Below are positions 16,941-25,960 of a stretch of 46,189 bases of DNA, piece after piece. The stretch's first letter is position 1; the number at the start of each line of letters is the position of its first letter. The position numbers were made by a program, and so were the translations under genes. The notes beneath the pieces were generated by a model that ran no database searches, was not told the DNA's origin, and was given only the letters and a program-made list of their open reading frames with translations. The DNA is from Chitinophaga pinensis (GTDB lineage: Bacteria > Bacteroidota > Bacteroidia > NS11-12g > UBA9320). Location of the stretch: the NCBI GenBank assembly GCA_945907065.1, contig CAMDSC010000018.1, positions 1 through 46,189 on the forward strand, written 5' to 3'.

Positions 16941-17477
16941 ATGAAAATAGAAACTGACCGTTTAATATTAAGAGAAATTTCAGTTGTAGATATTCCTCTG
17001 ATTCATCAATTAAATTTAATACCCGAGGTGGATAAATATAATACTTTGGGATTGCCTGAAAGTATTGTGGATACTGAAAATTTGATTCATCCTTTATTAC
17101 AGGCTCAGTTAGAAATACCGCGAGTAAGATATATTTGGGCTATTGAAGATACAGAAAATAATTTCATGGGATTGATAGGAATTAACCTAGGCAAACAAAA
17201 TTATCGATCGGCTGAAATTTGGTATAAACAACATCCAAACTATTGGAATAAAGGCTTTACAGCGGAAGCTGTAAAACAAATACTTAATTTTTGTTTTAAT
17301 GAGTTAAAACTTCACAGAGTTATTGCAGGGTGTGCTGTTAAAAATATAGCTTCCATCAAAGTATTGGAAAAAACCGGATTTATAAATGAAGCCCATCATC
17401 GCAAAATATTACCCATCCGTGGCCAGTGGGTTGATAATTATGAGTATGCTATTTTAGAAGAGGATTTTTTAAAATGA
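16941..17477 (+). CDS. RimJ/RimL-type GNAT acetyltransferase
   Basis: A 178-residue protein with the RimJ/RimL (acetyltransf_3) layout. ETDRLILREISVVDIP at the start, EIWYKQHPNYWNKGFTAEA at about 92-110 (acetyl-CoA binding), HRVIAGCAVKNIASIKVLEK, and a final EYAILEEDF are all typical. Members acetylate ribosomal protein N-termini or small molecules; the substrate here cannot be told. It lies directly downstream of another GNAT gene and faces tilS tail to tail. Confidence 0.87.
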   Translation: MKIETDRLILREISVVDIPLIHQLNLIPEVDKYNTLGLPESIVDTENLIHPLLQAQLEIPRVRYIWAIEDTENNFMGLIGINLGKQNYRSAEIWYKQHPNYWNKGFTAEAVKQILNFCFNELKLHRVIAGCAVKNIASIKVLEKTGFINEAHHRKILPIRGQWVDNYEYAILEEDFLK

Positions 17478-17568
17478 AAGATTAATTCTATTTGAATTCG
17501 CTCTAAAATAAAATTAAGTCAAGAAATTGTATAATTCACACATTTTCAATCTTTTTCAGAAGAAAAAC

Positions 17569-18903
17569 TCAGATGAAATTTAGCTTTATACCTAAAACTT
17601 GCTGAGTAATTGGATTTGCCTTGTAGTCTTCACTAACCACCAAACCACTTACCCAAACAAGTTCGTAATCGGAAATCAATACCCAAATTTTTTCTTTTTC
17701 AGAAATCGAAAGTTTTTTATCAATCAATATATCACTCACTTTTTTATGGCCTTTCATTCCCAAAGGTTTTATTTTATCTCCTTGTTGCCATGGGCGAAGG
17801 ATTAATGGAAATATTAATTTTTCGAAATCAAATTGGGCTTCAAGGTTTGAAATTTGAAATTGGAAATTGGAATTGGAAATTTCAAACTGCCAATGGTGAT
17901 GGGGTGTTTCAATGGTTTTTGTTTCTTGGGTCATTACAAAAGATTGAAAAGGTAGGTGACTAATTGGTTCAATAATTAATTGATGCCGATTGAGTATTAA
18001 CCGATGAGTTTCCGAAAAAAATTGTTTTCCCGATTGTCCGGCTAAACTATTAAATACATCTTCAACGGTTGCAGAATTAAATCCAAATTCAGCTAAAAGA
18101 TTATACAAAACAAACTGTGGCTCGGGCCACTTTAGCAATTTTGAAATGTCAATTATTACTGAATTTTTATCCAATTCTAAAACATCTTTTTTTATGATTT
18201 CAATAAAATGGTTAATAAAACTGTTTGCTTGTATTACTATGTCTGCATTGGTTTTGAGGGTGTTTTCAAATGAAGGATTAATAGCCTGTAGCTGTGGCAA
18301 AACGTGATGCCTCAATCGGTTTCTATAATATTTATCACTAAGGTTGCTGCTGTCTTCACGGTAATTTATCTTTTGTTCTTGGACCAACTGTTCAATTTCA
18401 TCTCTGTTCAAGCAAAGCAAAGGCCTAATTTTATTTCCTGCAACTTCTGCAATTCCTTCCATGCCCTTTAGTCCAGTGCCTCTTACCAAATTTAATAGTA
18501 TTGTTTCAGCGTTATCCGTTTTATGATGAGCGGTTACAATTTTGGTATATTTTTCGGCTTCGCAAAGTTCATTAAACCAATGATAGCGTAAGTCGCGAGC
18601 TGCCATTTGTATTGAAATCCCTTTGGTCTTTGAATGCAATTCAGTTTTAAATTTTTTAACATGAAACTTTATATTATGTGCTTCGCAATAGGATTTTACC
18701 AATGCTTCATCACCATCACTTTCCTTGCCCCGCAATCCAAAATTACAATGAGCTACAGCCAATTTATAGTTTTTATTTACTAAATAATTTAACAAAAACA
18801 TGGAATCTATGCCGCCACTCACTGTTATTAAAAGGGTGTCATCGTCCTTAATCAATTGTTTGGAACTAATAAATTTATCCAACCTTTGAATAAGTTCTGT
18901 CAT
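17569..18903 (-). CDS. tilS: tRNA(Ile)-lysidine synthase
   Basis: A 444-residue cytosolic enzyme that converts C34 of tRNA-Ile(CAU) to lysidine with ATP and lysine, needed to read AUA. The PP-loop motif SGGIDS sits at about 29-34, and AHCNFGLRGKESDGDEA and AAHKT-like TAHHKTDNAETILLNLVRG follow. The C-terminal TilS domain has LRPWQQGDKIKPLGMKGHKK. An odd feature is a low-complexity stretch at about 338-352, FEISNSNFQFQISNLEAQF, encoded by a short GAAATTTG-type repeat between the middle and C-terminal domains. The gene is alone on its strand and divergent from purF. Confidence 0.95.
   Translation of the reverse strand: MTELIQRLDKFISSKQLIKDDDTLLITVSGGIDSMFLLNYLVNKNYKLAVAHCNFGLRGKESDGDEALVKSYCEAHNIKFHVKKFKTELHSKTKGISIQMAARDLRYHWFNELCEAEKYTKIVTAHHKTDNAETILLNLVRGTGLKGMEGIAEVAGNKIRPLLCLNRDEIEQLVQEQKINYREDSSNLSDKYYRNRLRHHVLPQLQAINPSFENTLKTNADIVIQANSFINHFIEIIKKDVLELDKNSVIIDISKLLKWPEPQFVLYNLLAEFGFNSATVEDVFNSLAGQSGKQFFSETHRLILNRHQLIIEPISHLPFQSFVMTQETKTIETPHHHWQFEISNSNFQFQISNLEAQFDFEKLIFPLILRPWQQGDKIKPLGMKGHKKVSDILIDKKLSISEKEKIWVLISDYELVWVSGLVVSEDYKANPITQQVLGIKLNFI
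17846..17886. repeat. GAAATTTG/GAAATTGG short repeat inside tilS
   Basis: Imperfect tandem copies of TGAAATT(T/G)G run for about 40 bp within the tilS coding region. Read in the tilS frame they give an Asn/Phe/Ser/Gln-rich insert. The frame is kept, so the gene should still work. This looks like a small in-frame minisatellite. Confidence 0.5.
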
Positions 18904-18997
18904 AGTACAAAAATGAGAAATAGTAACCTTAATCCAACATATTTGTTTTATTGAATATGAAATATCATATCATAGAAATTTCAAAGCTTTTTAAACT

Positions 18998-19005
18998 TAA
19001 CTTTG
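18998..19005 (+). promoter_or_regulatory. Putative -7 box (TAACTTTG) of purF
   Basis: TAACTTTG matches TAnnTTTG and is followed by CGC; the start codon is 14 bp further on, giving a very short leader. No TTG was found at 19-23 bp upstream. Confidence 0.5.
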
Positions 19006-19018
19006 CGCATCTTATTGT

Positions 19019-20911
19019 ATGAGTGACCCCATAAAGCATGAATGCGGAGTAGCCTTTATCCGGCTCAAAAAACCTTTAGAATTTTATCGAGAAAAATATG
19101 GCACCTCACTTTTTGGACTAAAGCGATTGCAGTTGCTAATGGCCAAACAATTGAACCGAGGGCAGGATGGTGCAGGAATTGGAATCATAAAATTAGACCC
19201 TAAATATGGTCAACGCTATATAGCCCGAAAACGCAGTGTAAGCAAAAATGCAGTAGCCGATATGTTCAACGAAATCAAGCTAAAGTATGATTCTTTAGAC
19301 CCTGAAAAAGTGGACGATATGGAATGGCTGAAAGATAATTTTGCCTATGCCGGCGAATTACTTATTGGGCATTTACGCTATGGCACTCATGGAGGAAATT
19401 CGATTGAGCACATACATCCTTTTTTAAGACAAAACAATTGGATGAGTCGCAATTTAGTATTGGCGGGTAATTATAATATGACCAATGTGGATGAGATGTT
19501 TCAGCACCTTATTGAATTGGGGCAGCATCCTAAAGAAAAATCGGATAATGTGACGATGCTTGAAAAAATTGGGCATTTTATTGACGAAGAAAATGAGCAG
19601 GTTTTTAGAAAATACCGTAATCTTGGATTAACCCATTTAGAAATTACCGAAAAAATAAAAGAAGAACTTGATATTGAAAATATATTAAAACGATCCTTTA
19701 AAAATGTAGATGGCGGTTATAATATGGTAGGTATGCTCGGGCATGGCGATGCTTTTGTAATCCGTGACCCTGCGGGAATTAGGCCTTCATTTTATTGTGA
19801 AGACGATGAAATATTTGTAGCAGCCAGCGAACGTCCGGCTATTCAAACGGCTCTTAATTTTAAGCAACTTGATATTAAAGAACTTCAACCGGGAAATGCT
19901 TTAATAATTCGAAGAAACGGAACGGTTAGCGAAGTAAATATTATACCGCCGGTAGAAAAGAAAAGCTGCTCTTTCGAGCGAATTTATTTTTCCAGAGCAA
20001 GTGATGCAGATATATATCAGGAACGCAAAAAATTAGGGAAACTGTTAAGCCAAGAGGTGCTGGAAAGAGTGAAGTTTGATTTTAAAAATACAATTTTCTC
20101 TTATATCCCAAATTCCGCATCCACTGCCTATTATGGCTTATTGGATGGTATTAATGAACATTTGAATATCTGGAAAACAAATGAAATAATCAAACTTGGA
20201 AATAATGCTTCACAAACTCAGGTTTCTGAAATTATTTCAATATTACCCCGTTTGGAAAAGTTATTAATCAAGGATGCTAAAATGCGAACCTTTATTTCGC
20301 AAGCCAAAGACCGCGATGACTTAGTTGGAGAAGCCTATGATGTAACTTATGGGTTAGTAAAAAACCAAAATGACACCTTGGTAGTAATGGATGATTCGGT
20401 GGTAAGAGGAACAACTTTAAAGCGAAGTATTTTGAGGATATTGGATAGATTACACCCCAAGCATATAGTTGTGGTTTCATCATCCCCAATTATAAAATAT
20501 CCAGATTGCTACGGAATAGATATGAGCCGTTTTAATGAATTTGTTGCTTATAAAGCACTTAAAAGTTTATTAATAAAAAACGGACTTGAACATAAAATTA
20601 CTGAAGCTTATGAAGAATGCAGACGGGTTATACTTTTACCAAATTCTAAACTTAGAAATGTTGTAAAAGACCTTTATGATTTATACACCGACGAACAATT
20701 GGTAGACGAAATTAAGAATATTATTACTCCGGATGAGTTAAATGCTACCGTAGAAATGGTTTTTCAAAGCGTTGATAATCTTCATATCGCTTGTCCTGAT
20801 TATAAAGGAGATTGGTATTTTACAGGTAACTATCCAACACCCGGAGGTATAAAAGTAGCCTTAAGGTCGTTTATATATGCCTACGAAGGACGAACCGAAA
20901 GAGCGTATTAA
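19019..20911 (+). CDS. purF: Amidophosphoribosyltransferase, long Bacteroidota form
   Basis: A 630-residue enzyme for the first step of purine synthesis: PRPP plus glutamine to phosphoribosylamine. The N-terminal class II amidotransferase nucleophile is Cys9 in KHECGVAF, after an eight-residue propeptide. RGQDGAG, HLRYGTHGG and RDPAGIRP follow. The PRPP loop is VVMDDSVVRGTT near residue 460. It is longer than the roughly 500-residue PurF of proteobacteria, as usual for the Bacteroidota version, with extra sequence between the domains and at the C-terminus. It is divergent from tilS and converges with accA, 18 bp away. Confidence 0.9.
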   Translation: MSDPIKHECGVAFIRLKKPLEFYREKYGTSLFGLKRLQLLMAKQLNRGQDGAGIGIIKLDPKYGQRYIARKRSVSKNAVADMFNEIKLKYDSLDPEKVDDMEWLKDNFAYAGELLIGHLRYGTHGGNSIEHIHPFLRQNNWMSRNLVLAGNYNMTNVDEMFQHLIELGQHPKEKSDNVTMLEKIGHFIDEENEQVFRKYRNLGLTHLEITEKIKEELDIENILKRSFKNVDGGYNMVGMLGHGDAFVIRDPAGIRPSFYCEDDEIFVAASERPAIQTALNFKQLDIKELQPGNALIIRRNGTVSEVNIIPPVEKKSCSFERIYFSRASDADIYQERKKLGKLLSQEVLERVKFDFKNTIFSYIPNSASTAYYGLLDGINEHLNIWKTNEIIKLGNNASQTQVSEIISILPRLEKLLIKDAKMRTFISQAKDRDDLVGEAYDVTYGLVKNQNDTLVVMDDSVVRGTTLKRSILRILDRLHPKHIVVVSSSPIIKYPDCYGIDMSRFNEFVAYKALKSLLIKNGLEHKITEAYEECRRVILLPNSKLRNVVKDLYDLYTDEQLVDEIKNIITPDELNATVEMVFQSVDNLHIACPDYKGDWYFTGNYPTPGGIKVALRSFIYAYEGRTERAY

Positions 20912-20929
20912 AAGTAATTATATTACTGA

Positions 20930-21886
20930 TTATGACACTTCAGTATAAACTCCCATGTTGGAGAATTTCTCAACCCGTTGGGTTACCAATTCATCCTTGC
21001 TTAGTTCCAATAGGTCTTTAAGCATTTTTTTTAGTTCAACTTTCAGGGTTTTATACATTCCTTCTGGGTCGTTATGAGCACCACCCAAAGGTTCTTTTAT
21101 TACTTTATCAATTAATCCATTTTCAAGCATATCGGATGAAGTTAATTTTAAAGCAATTGCTGCTTTTTCCTTAAACTCCCAACTGCGCCAAAGTATTGAT
21201 GAACATGATTCCGGTGAAATAACCGAATACCAAGTGTATTCCAACATTGCAATTTTATTTCCAACACCAATCCCTAAAGCACCACCGCTGGCTCCTTCGC
21301 CAATAACTATGCAGATTATAGGTACTGTAAGTACCGCCATTTCCATCAGATTTTTGGCAATGGCTTCTCCTTGTCCTCGTTCTTCAGCTTCTAATCCTGG
21401 CGAAGCACCTGGAGTATCTATTAAAGTAATTACAGGGATATTAAATTTTTCAGCCAATCGCATCATTCGCAAAGCTTTTCTATAACCTTCAGGATTTGGC
21501 ATTCCAAAATTTCGCATCTGGCGTTGTTTGGTATTGCGGCCTTTTTGGTGGCCAATTACCATTACCGGTTGGTTGTCTATTTTAGCAAAACCACCTACCA
21601 TGGCTTTATCATCGGCCACATTTCGGTCGCCATGCAATTCTATAAAGTCTTTAAAAATTCCTTCTATATAATCCAGAGTATAAGGCCTGTCTAGGTGACG
21701 GCTTATTTGCACCTTTTGCCATCCGTTTAGGTCATCATAAATGGTTTTGCGCAAGTCCTGAACTTTTTTTTCTAATTGTTCAATAGTATCACTCATATCC
21801 ACCTTGCCTTTGGCATTGGTTTCTTTGGCTTTTTCTATCTGCTTTTGCAGGTCTTCTATTGGTTTCTCAAAATCAAACAGCATCAT
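20930..21886 (-). CDS. accA: Acetyl-CoA carboxylase carboxyltransferase subunit alpha
   Basis: A 318-residue cytosolic subunit that, with AccD, transfers the carboxyl group from biotin-AccB to acetyl-CoA, the first step of fatty-acid synthesis. It has the usual start [17 protein letters not shown], then [28 protein letters not shown], and the oxyanion regions [18 protein letters not shown] and [15 protein letters not shown]. Its length matches the E. coli protein (319). The second Met is an equally possible start. It is alone on its strand; the other subunits are not nearby. Confidence 0.95.
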   Translation of the reverse strand: MMLFDFEKPIEDLQKQIEKAKETNAKGKVDMSDTIEQLEKKVQDLRKTIYDDLNGWQKVQISRHLDRPYTLDYIEGIFKDFIELHGDRNVADDKAMVGGFAKIDNQPVMVIGHQKGRNTKQRQMRNFGMPNPEGYRKALRMMRLAEKFNIPVITLIDTPGASPGLEAEERGQGEAIAKNLMEMAVLTVPIICIVIGEGASGGALGIGVGNKIAMLEYTWYSVISPESCSSILWRSWEFKEKAAIALKLTSSDMLENGLIDKVIKEPLGGAHNDPEGMYKTLKVELKKMLKDLLELSKDELVTQRVEKFSNMGVYTEVS

Positions 21887-21938
21887 AAAAAAGAATTATT
21901 GGGTGGCAAATGTAAGGATAAAAAAGTAAAACATTTTC

Positions 21939-22003
21939 TGTCATGCTGACGCAAGAAGCATCTCTTTTACGATAAAAGATTCCTCGTGCCTCAGAAGGAC
22001 AAA
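21939..22003. repeat. REP-like imperfect palindrome, copy 1
   Basis: TGTCATGCTGACGCAAGAAG and following bases (21939-21964) form one arm; 21980-22003 (ATTCCTCGTGCCTCAGAAGG and neighbours) is an imperfect reverse complement, giving a hairpin with a loop of about 15 bases. A related arm in the opposite orientation is at 27860-27886. Elements of this kind are scattered between genes in many Bacteroidota. It lies between accA and the helicase gene. Confidence 0.6.
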
Positions 22004-22013
22004 TTTTGTGAAA

Positions 22014-24485
22014 TTATTTTTCTTCTTTACTATTCCAATAATTAACAAAAAAAAGTAAATCATTATAAGAAAAATCGGCACCTAAACTGTTTTTAGCATC
22101 GCTAATTTTTGTATCAGGATTTTGGGTGTAATAATTGGTTAAAGCTTCAATTTTTTCTGTTGTTAAAAACTGTTCAACTTTTAAAAGACCTTTCTTTACA
22201 AACTGAGCTAAATGCCCGTTAATTGTAGATTCAGCGTAACCCCGTTCTTGTGCTATTTCCGTTATGGATTTGCCACTTGAAAACATTTCATAACTTGTTC
22301 TATGCGATTCGCCAATCTCCTTTTTAGCTTTCTTTAATTCTATAATATCTTTATGCGGTTCAATATTATTTTTCTCACAATACTGTTTCACAACATGTAT
22401 TATTTCAACTCCAAACCGTTGCGATGTAACTTTGCCAATACCACTTATAGCTTCCAAAACTTTAAAATTTGTAGGCAAATTATTAGCTATCCCCAATAAG
22501 GCTTTTAAAGTAAAAATTTGATAATCTTCCACACCGTTTTCTTGAGCATATCCTTTTCGCAAATCGTTAATAGAGTTATACAAATCAGGATGATTGCTCA
22601 TTCGCGATGGTCGAGTTCTTTCTTTTCCCGAACGGGTAGGTTTTAGTTTTTCAAAATCAATTTCAGCATTCACTTTACTTTGTGAATAGCCTAAAGCAGA
22701 AAAATCGGTCATGCAAAATTTAAAGGTTTCCCGTTTTACATAAATGGCTTTATTGGCGGTTTCCAAAGCTTTATTGATGGTTTCTTTTATAGCTTTATTT
22801 TCAGTGGTTATAAAAAAATCTTTTAAAGGTTCTATCAATAATTCCTTAATTTTTCCTTCAAAATATGCTGCCCCTTTTTTCAAACGTTCTTTTAAAAATG
22901 CACTGTTTTCAGGTAAATCGGTTTGTGGCAAAATTTCTTTTATTTGCCTTTGAAACGTGAACAGAACGGTTCCAATTTCTTTCTCCGATTTAGAGATAAT
23001 TTCTCCAATTAATTCAACACTTTTTGAATCAATGGGGGGTGAATTTTCCATCAATTGTTTGTGTAAATAAACAATAGGTTTGTTCAGTTGTCCAAAGTCC
23101 AACAAATCCATAAGTAGCGATTCCTGATAATCAAATTTAGCCTTATGAAGTTCAGAATCATCCAAATTTTCGCTCGAAATAGCCTTATTAAACAAATTAA
23201 TATTAAAATCCAATCGGATGCTTTTATTACTAATTGGGGTGCTTAAAATAATACCCTCTAAAGTTCGGCAACGGCTTAGTGCCACATAAACTTGCCCGCT
23301 GCTAAAGGCAGCTTGCGCATCAATAATTACTTTATCAAATGTTAATCCCTGGCTTTTATGAATAGTGATGGCATAGGCTAGTTTTAATGGGAATTGGGTA
23401 AAGGATCCAATCTCTTTTTCATCAATGGTTTTGGTTTCATTATTAAGGGTATATTTAATATTGCTCCATTCCTCTTGGCTCACTTCTATATCCTCTATTT
23501 CATCGGTAGATACAATTATTTTTTCGCTGTTAATTTGTACGATTCGTCCAATTTTACCATTAAAAAAACGCTTTTCCTTAGCGGTATCGTTTTTAATAAA
23601 CATCACTTGGGCGCCATGTTTCAGTTCCAGGTTTTCATCCGTTGGGTAACTGTATTCCGAGAAATCGCCACTTACTTTTGCTTTATAAAAAAAGGATTTA
23701 CTATCCAATTTTGCTAGTCGGTCGTTGTTTATTTGTCGGGCTGTGGCATTGTGTGAGGTAAGGGTTATATAACCATCATCGGTATTGTTTTCAAAAATAT
23801 CAGGGTCAAGGCGCCTGTTCAATAATTCAAAGGTTTCCTCGTCCATTATATTATTTCTCACTTTATTTAGTAAGTCAATAAATACACGGTCGCTTTGCCT
23901 GAAAATGTGTTTGAGTTCCACAATCACCGGAAAGTTTTCCTTTAATGCATTGCTACTAAAAAAGAAAACGGTTTCGTAATATTCTCTTAGCAATTCCCAT
24001 TCTTCGTCCTTAGCCACAGGAGCTAATTGGTTGATATCGCCAATCATCAGTAATTGCAAACCGCCAAAGGGTTTATAGCGATTTCTAAACTGCCTCAAAA
24101 CAGAATCAATAGCATCCAGCACATCACACCGCACCATGCTTATTTCATCTATAACAAGCAGGTCTATGCTTTTTATAAGGTTTATTTTATCTCTCGAAAA
24201 TTTCTTTGCTTCCACCGCCGAATGGTTAGGCACAAAAGGAGCAAACGGCAACTGAAACAAGGAGTGAATGGTAACGCCACCGGCATTGATAGCTGCCACA
24301 CCAGTGGGGGCTACAATTGTAATTCGTTTGGGTGTATGTTTTTTAAGCCGGAGCAAAAAGGTGGTTTTTCCTGTTCCGGCTTTTCCGGTTAAAAAAACTG
24401 ACCGATTTGTATTTACCACGTAACTAAAAGCCATGTCTAGTTGAGGATTGGATTGTGTGGCAGTTTCAGTTGGATTATTTATCAT
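22014..24485 (-). CDS. PIF1/RecD-like superfamily 1 helicase with HRDC-like and HTH C-terminal domains
   Basis: An 823-residue protein. The helicase core starts with Walker A GKAGTGKTTFLLRL (about 35-48) and Walker B DEISMVRCDVLDAID (about 103-117), and ends with the UvrD/RecD-type motif HKSQGLTF...VYVALSRC near 380-405. Residues about 630-710 hold an HRDC-like helical region (LYNSINDLRKGYAQ, AISGIGKVTSQRFG). The end carries the RecQ-associated HTH region (GKSITEIAQERGYAESTING). Such fusions are found in Bacteroidota and act in DNA repair or replication; the precise role is unproven. It is alone on its strand, followed on the left by a REP-like palindrome. Confidence 0.82.
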   Translation of the reverse strand: MINNPTETATQSNPQLDMAFSYVVNTNRSVFLTGKAGTGKTTFLLRLKKHTPKRITIVAPTGVAAINAGGVTIHSLFQLPFAPFVPNHSAVEAKKFSRDKINLIKSIDLLVIDEISMVRCDVLDAIDSVLRQFRNRYKPFGGLQLLMIGDINQLAPVAKDEEWELLREYYETVFFFSSNALKENFPVIVELKHIFRQSDRVFIDLLNKVRNNIMDEETFELLNRRLDPDIFENNTDDGYITLTSHNATARQINNDRLAKLDSKSFFYKAKVSGDFSEYSYPTDENLELKHGAQVMFIKNDTAKEKRFFNGKIGRIVQINSEKIIVSTDEIEDIEVSQEEWSNIKYTLNNETKTIDEKEIGSFTQFPLKLAYAITIHKSQGLTFDKVIIDAQAAFSSGQVYVALSRCRTLEGIILSTPISNKSIRLDFNINLFNKAISSENLDDSELHKAKFDYQESLLMDLLDFGQLNKPIVYLHKQLMENSPPIDSKSVELIGEIISKSEKEIGTVLFTFQRQIKEILPQTDLPENSAFLKERLKKGAAYFEGKIKELLIEPLKDFFITTENKAIKETINKALETANKAIYVKRETFKFCMTDFSALGYSQSKVNAEIDFEKLKPTRSGKERTRPSRMSNHPDLYNSINDLRKGYAQENGVEDYQIFTLKALLGIANNLPTNFKVLEAISGIGKVTSQRFGVEIIHVVKQYCEKNNIEPHKDIIELKKAKKEIGESHRTSYEMFSSGKSITEIAQERGYAESTINGHLAQFVKKGLLKVEQFLTTEKIEALTNYYTQNPDTKISDAKNSLGADFSYNDLLFFVNYWNSKEEK

Positions 24486-24553
24486 AGGATTAAAGAAACA
24501 AAAGTATTTTTAAAAAAGGAGATTGTTTTAAAAAAGGTTTGGATTTATAAAAG

Positions 24554-24588
24554 CAAAAAACCCAATCTTGCTTTACAACAAAATTGGG
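24554..24588 (-). terminator. Terminator of tRNA-Asp
   Basis: On the minus strand, CCCAAT and ATTGGG (plus 24561-24566 and 24583-24588) pair and are followed by six T. The hairpin starts nine bases past the tRNA 3' end. A T run on the plus-strand side (24590-24595) means it may work in both directions. Confidence 0.75.
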
Positions 24589-24596
24589 CTTTTTTG

Positions 24597-24670
24597 CGGG
24601 TCGGACGGGACTCGAACCCGCGACCTCCGCCGTGACAGGGCGGCATTCTAACCAGCTGAACTACCGACCC
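24597..24670 (-). tRNA. tRNA-Asp (GTC)
   Basis: A complete 74-nt cloverleaf on the minus strand. The acceptor stem GGGTCGG pairs with CCGACCC; the D arm has AGTTCAGCTGGTTAGAAT; the anticodon loop is CTGTCAC with GTC; the T arm has GCGGGTTCGAGTCCCGT. CCA is not encoded. It has its own promoter and terminator. Confidence 0.95.
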
Positions 24671-24685
24671 GGGTAATTAAGGCTG

Positions 24686-24715
24686 CAAAAATAATTTTTA
24701 TTTGCTAAGAATCAA
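24686..24715 (-). promoter_or_regulatory. Promoter of tRNA-Asp
   Basis: On the minus strand, TTG (plus 24713-24715) and TATTTTTG (plus 24686-24693) are 19 bp apart, the same octamer and spacing as for tRNA-Asn. CAG follows the -7 box in both. The tRNA begins 15 bp downstream in each case. Confidence 0.75.
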
Positions 24716-24784
24716 TCTAAAATTTCAATTTATTTTTTGATGCTTTTTTACATCTAAAATCATTAATTGTTGTGTGAAATAATT

Positions 24785-25858
24785 TTACTTAAACTTAGTC
24801 TCAACAGCTTTTACTAATCCTGCGGCATCAAACTTATTATCGCCCATTCCGTTATACGATTTCATTATATTTCCGTTCCAAAGGTAGCGTATGGCCGGAG
24901 TTTGATCATCACCCAAGTTTTTAAAGAAGGTAGGAATATCTAATACTTTGTAAGGAAAAGTGCAGTTGGCAATCTTAAAAAAGTCTGGAATTTTTTCAGC
25001 TTCTTCATCCAAAAAGATAACATACACTTCAGGAAAACCAGTCTTTTGCTTTAGCTTACCAATCGCTTTGGCGGCATCCTGACAATGGTCGCAGCCAGGT
25101 GCAAACAAACAAAGTAACTTTTTGCCATCATCCAGATTTACCGTTTTATTGCTAAATGTGGTAAACTGAGAATATTTTGATTTCACCTTTTTAGGAGCTT
25201 TCTCTTCCGGTGCTTTTGTAACTGAATCTTTTGGATTCACAGCTCTTTTTGTGGTATCTATTGTTATGGATTCGGGTAATAATAAACTATTTGTAGCTGT
25301 GGTATCAGTCAAAATTGCTGTTTCATCCTGAGGTACTTCAGCTTTACAAGGGCAAAATGGAAATGCAGCAAACATTAAAAAAGCTGAAACAGCATACATT
25401 AATAGGATGTAAACGAACTTATTTTGACCTTTTGGTTTGTTTTTAGCTTTGAAATAAAGATAAATAAGAAGACCAATTGTAACAAGGTTTTTAATAAATG
25501 CTTCTAAAGGAGTCATTGGTAAAAGCTGACCAAAACAGCCGCAATTTCCATTCATGGCTCCGTGTTTCACCATTTCGATAGTGAGGTGGATATTGAAAGC
25601 CACCAAAAGGGAGATTGTAACAGGAATTACAAAACTTTTGAGATAATGAGGCTGCAGAATAGCTATAGCAATGGCAATTTCTAAGGCTATAATTAATCGG
25701 GTCAAGTATGCAGCAGTGCACCATGATGCTAGTCCAAGGTCAACAATTTGTTTTTCAAAGCCCCAAATCGGAAACATTTTGGCAATACCCGAAAGCATAA
25801 AAAGTGCAAAAATGATAATCCTGATGGTCCAAGGCAGATATTTATTTATTTTATCCAT
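24785..25858 (-). CDS. MauE/DoxX-like membrane protein fused to a thioredoxin-like domain
   Basis: A 357-residue protein. The first half has four to five membrane helices of the MauE/DoxX type (SGIAKMFPIWGFEKQI at the start, then HGAMNGNCGCFGQLLPM near 103-119, the MauE cysteine pair). After a polar linker the C-terminal 125 residues form a thioredoxin-like domain with CLFAPGCDHCQDAAKAIGKL, active site CDHC. MauE is linked to disulfide maturation, so the fusion probably passes electrons across the membrane to or from the periplasmic domain (inference). It lies between tRNA-Asp and mutL on the same strand, about 100 bp from mutL. Confidence 0.75.
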   Translation of the reverse strand: MDKINKYLPWTIRIIIFALFMLSGIAKMFPIWGFEKQIVDLGLASWCTAAYLTRLIIALEIAIAIAILQPHYLKSFVIPVTISLLVAFNIHLTIEMVKHGAMNGNCGCFGQLLPMTPLEAFIKNLVTIGLLIYLYFKAKNKPKGQNKFVYILLMYAVSAFLMFAAFPFCPCKAEVPQDETAILTDTTATNSLLLPESITIDTTKRAVNPKDSVTKAPEEKAPKKVKSKYSQFTTFSNKTVNLDDGKKLLCLFAPGCDHCQDAAKAIGKLKQKTGFPEVYVIFLDEEAEKIPDFFKIANCTFPYKVLDIPTFFKNLGDDQTPAIRYLWNGNIMKSYNGMGDNKFDAAGLVKAVETKFK

Positions 25859-25960
25859 GATTCAAACTTTTAAAAAGTATTGCGAAATTAGCGTATAACT
25901 GAAAACGCATTGTTATTTATTTTATAATATCATGACATCTTTATGTCTAAAATGTGAAAA

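Noticed and set aside
24441-24635. Plus-strand open frame ending near 24.6 kb
   Set aside because: It runs through the tRNA-Asp terminator and gene on the opposite strand and has no family features.
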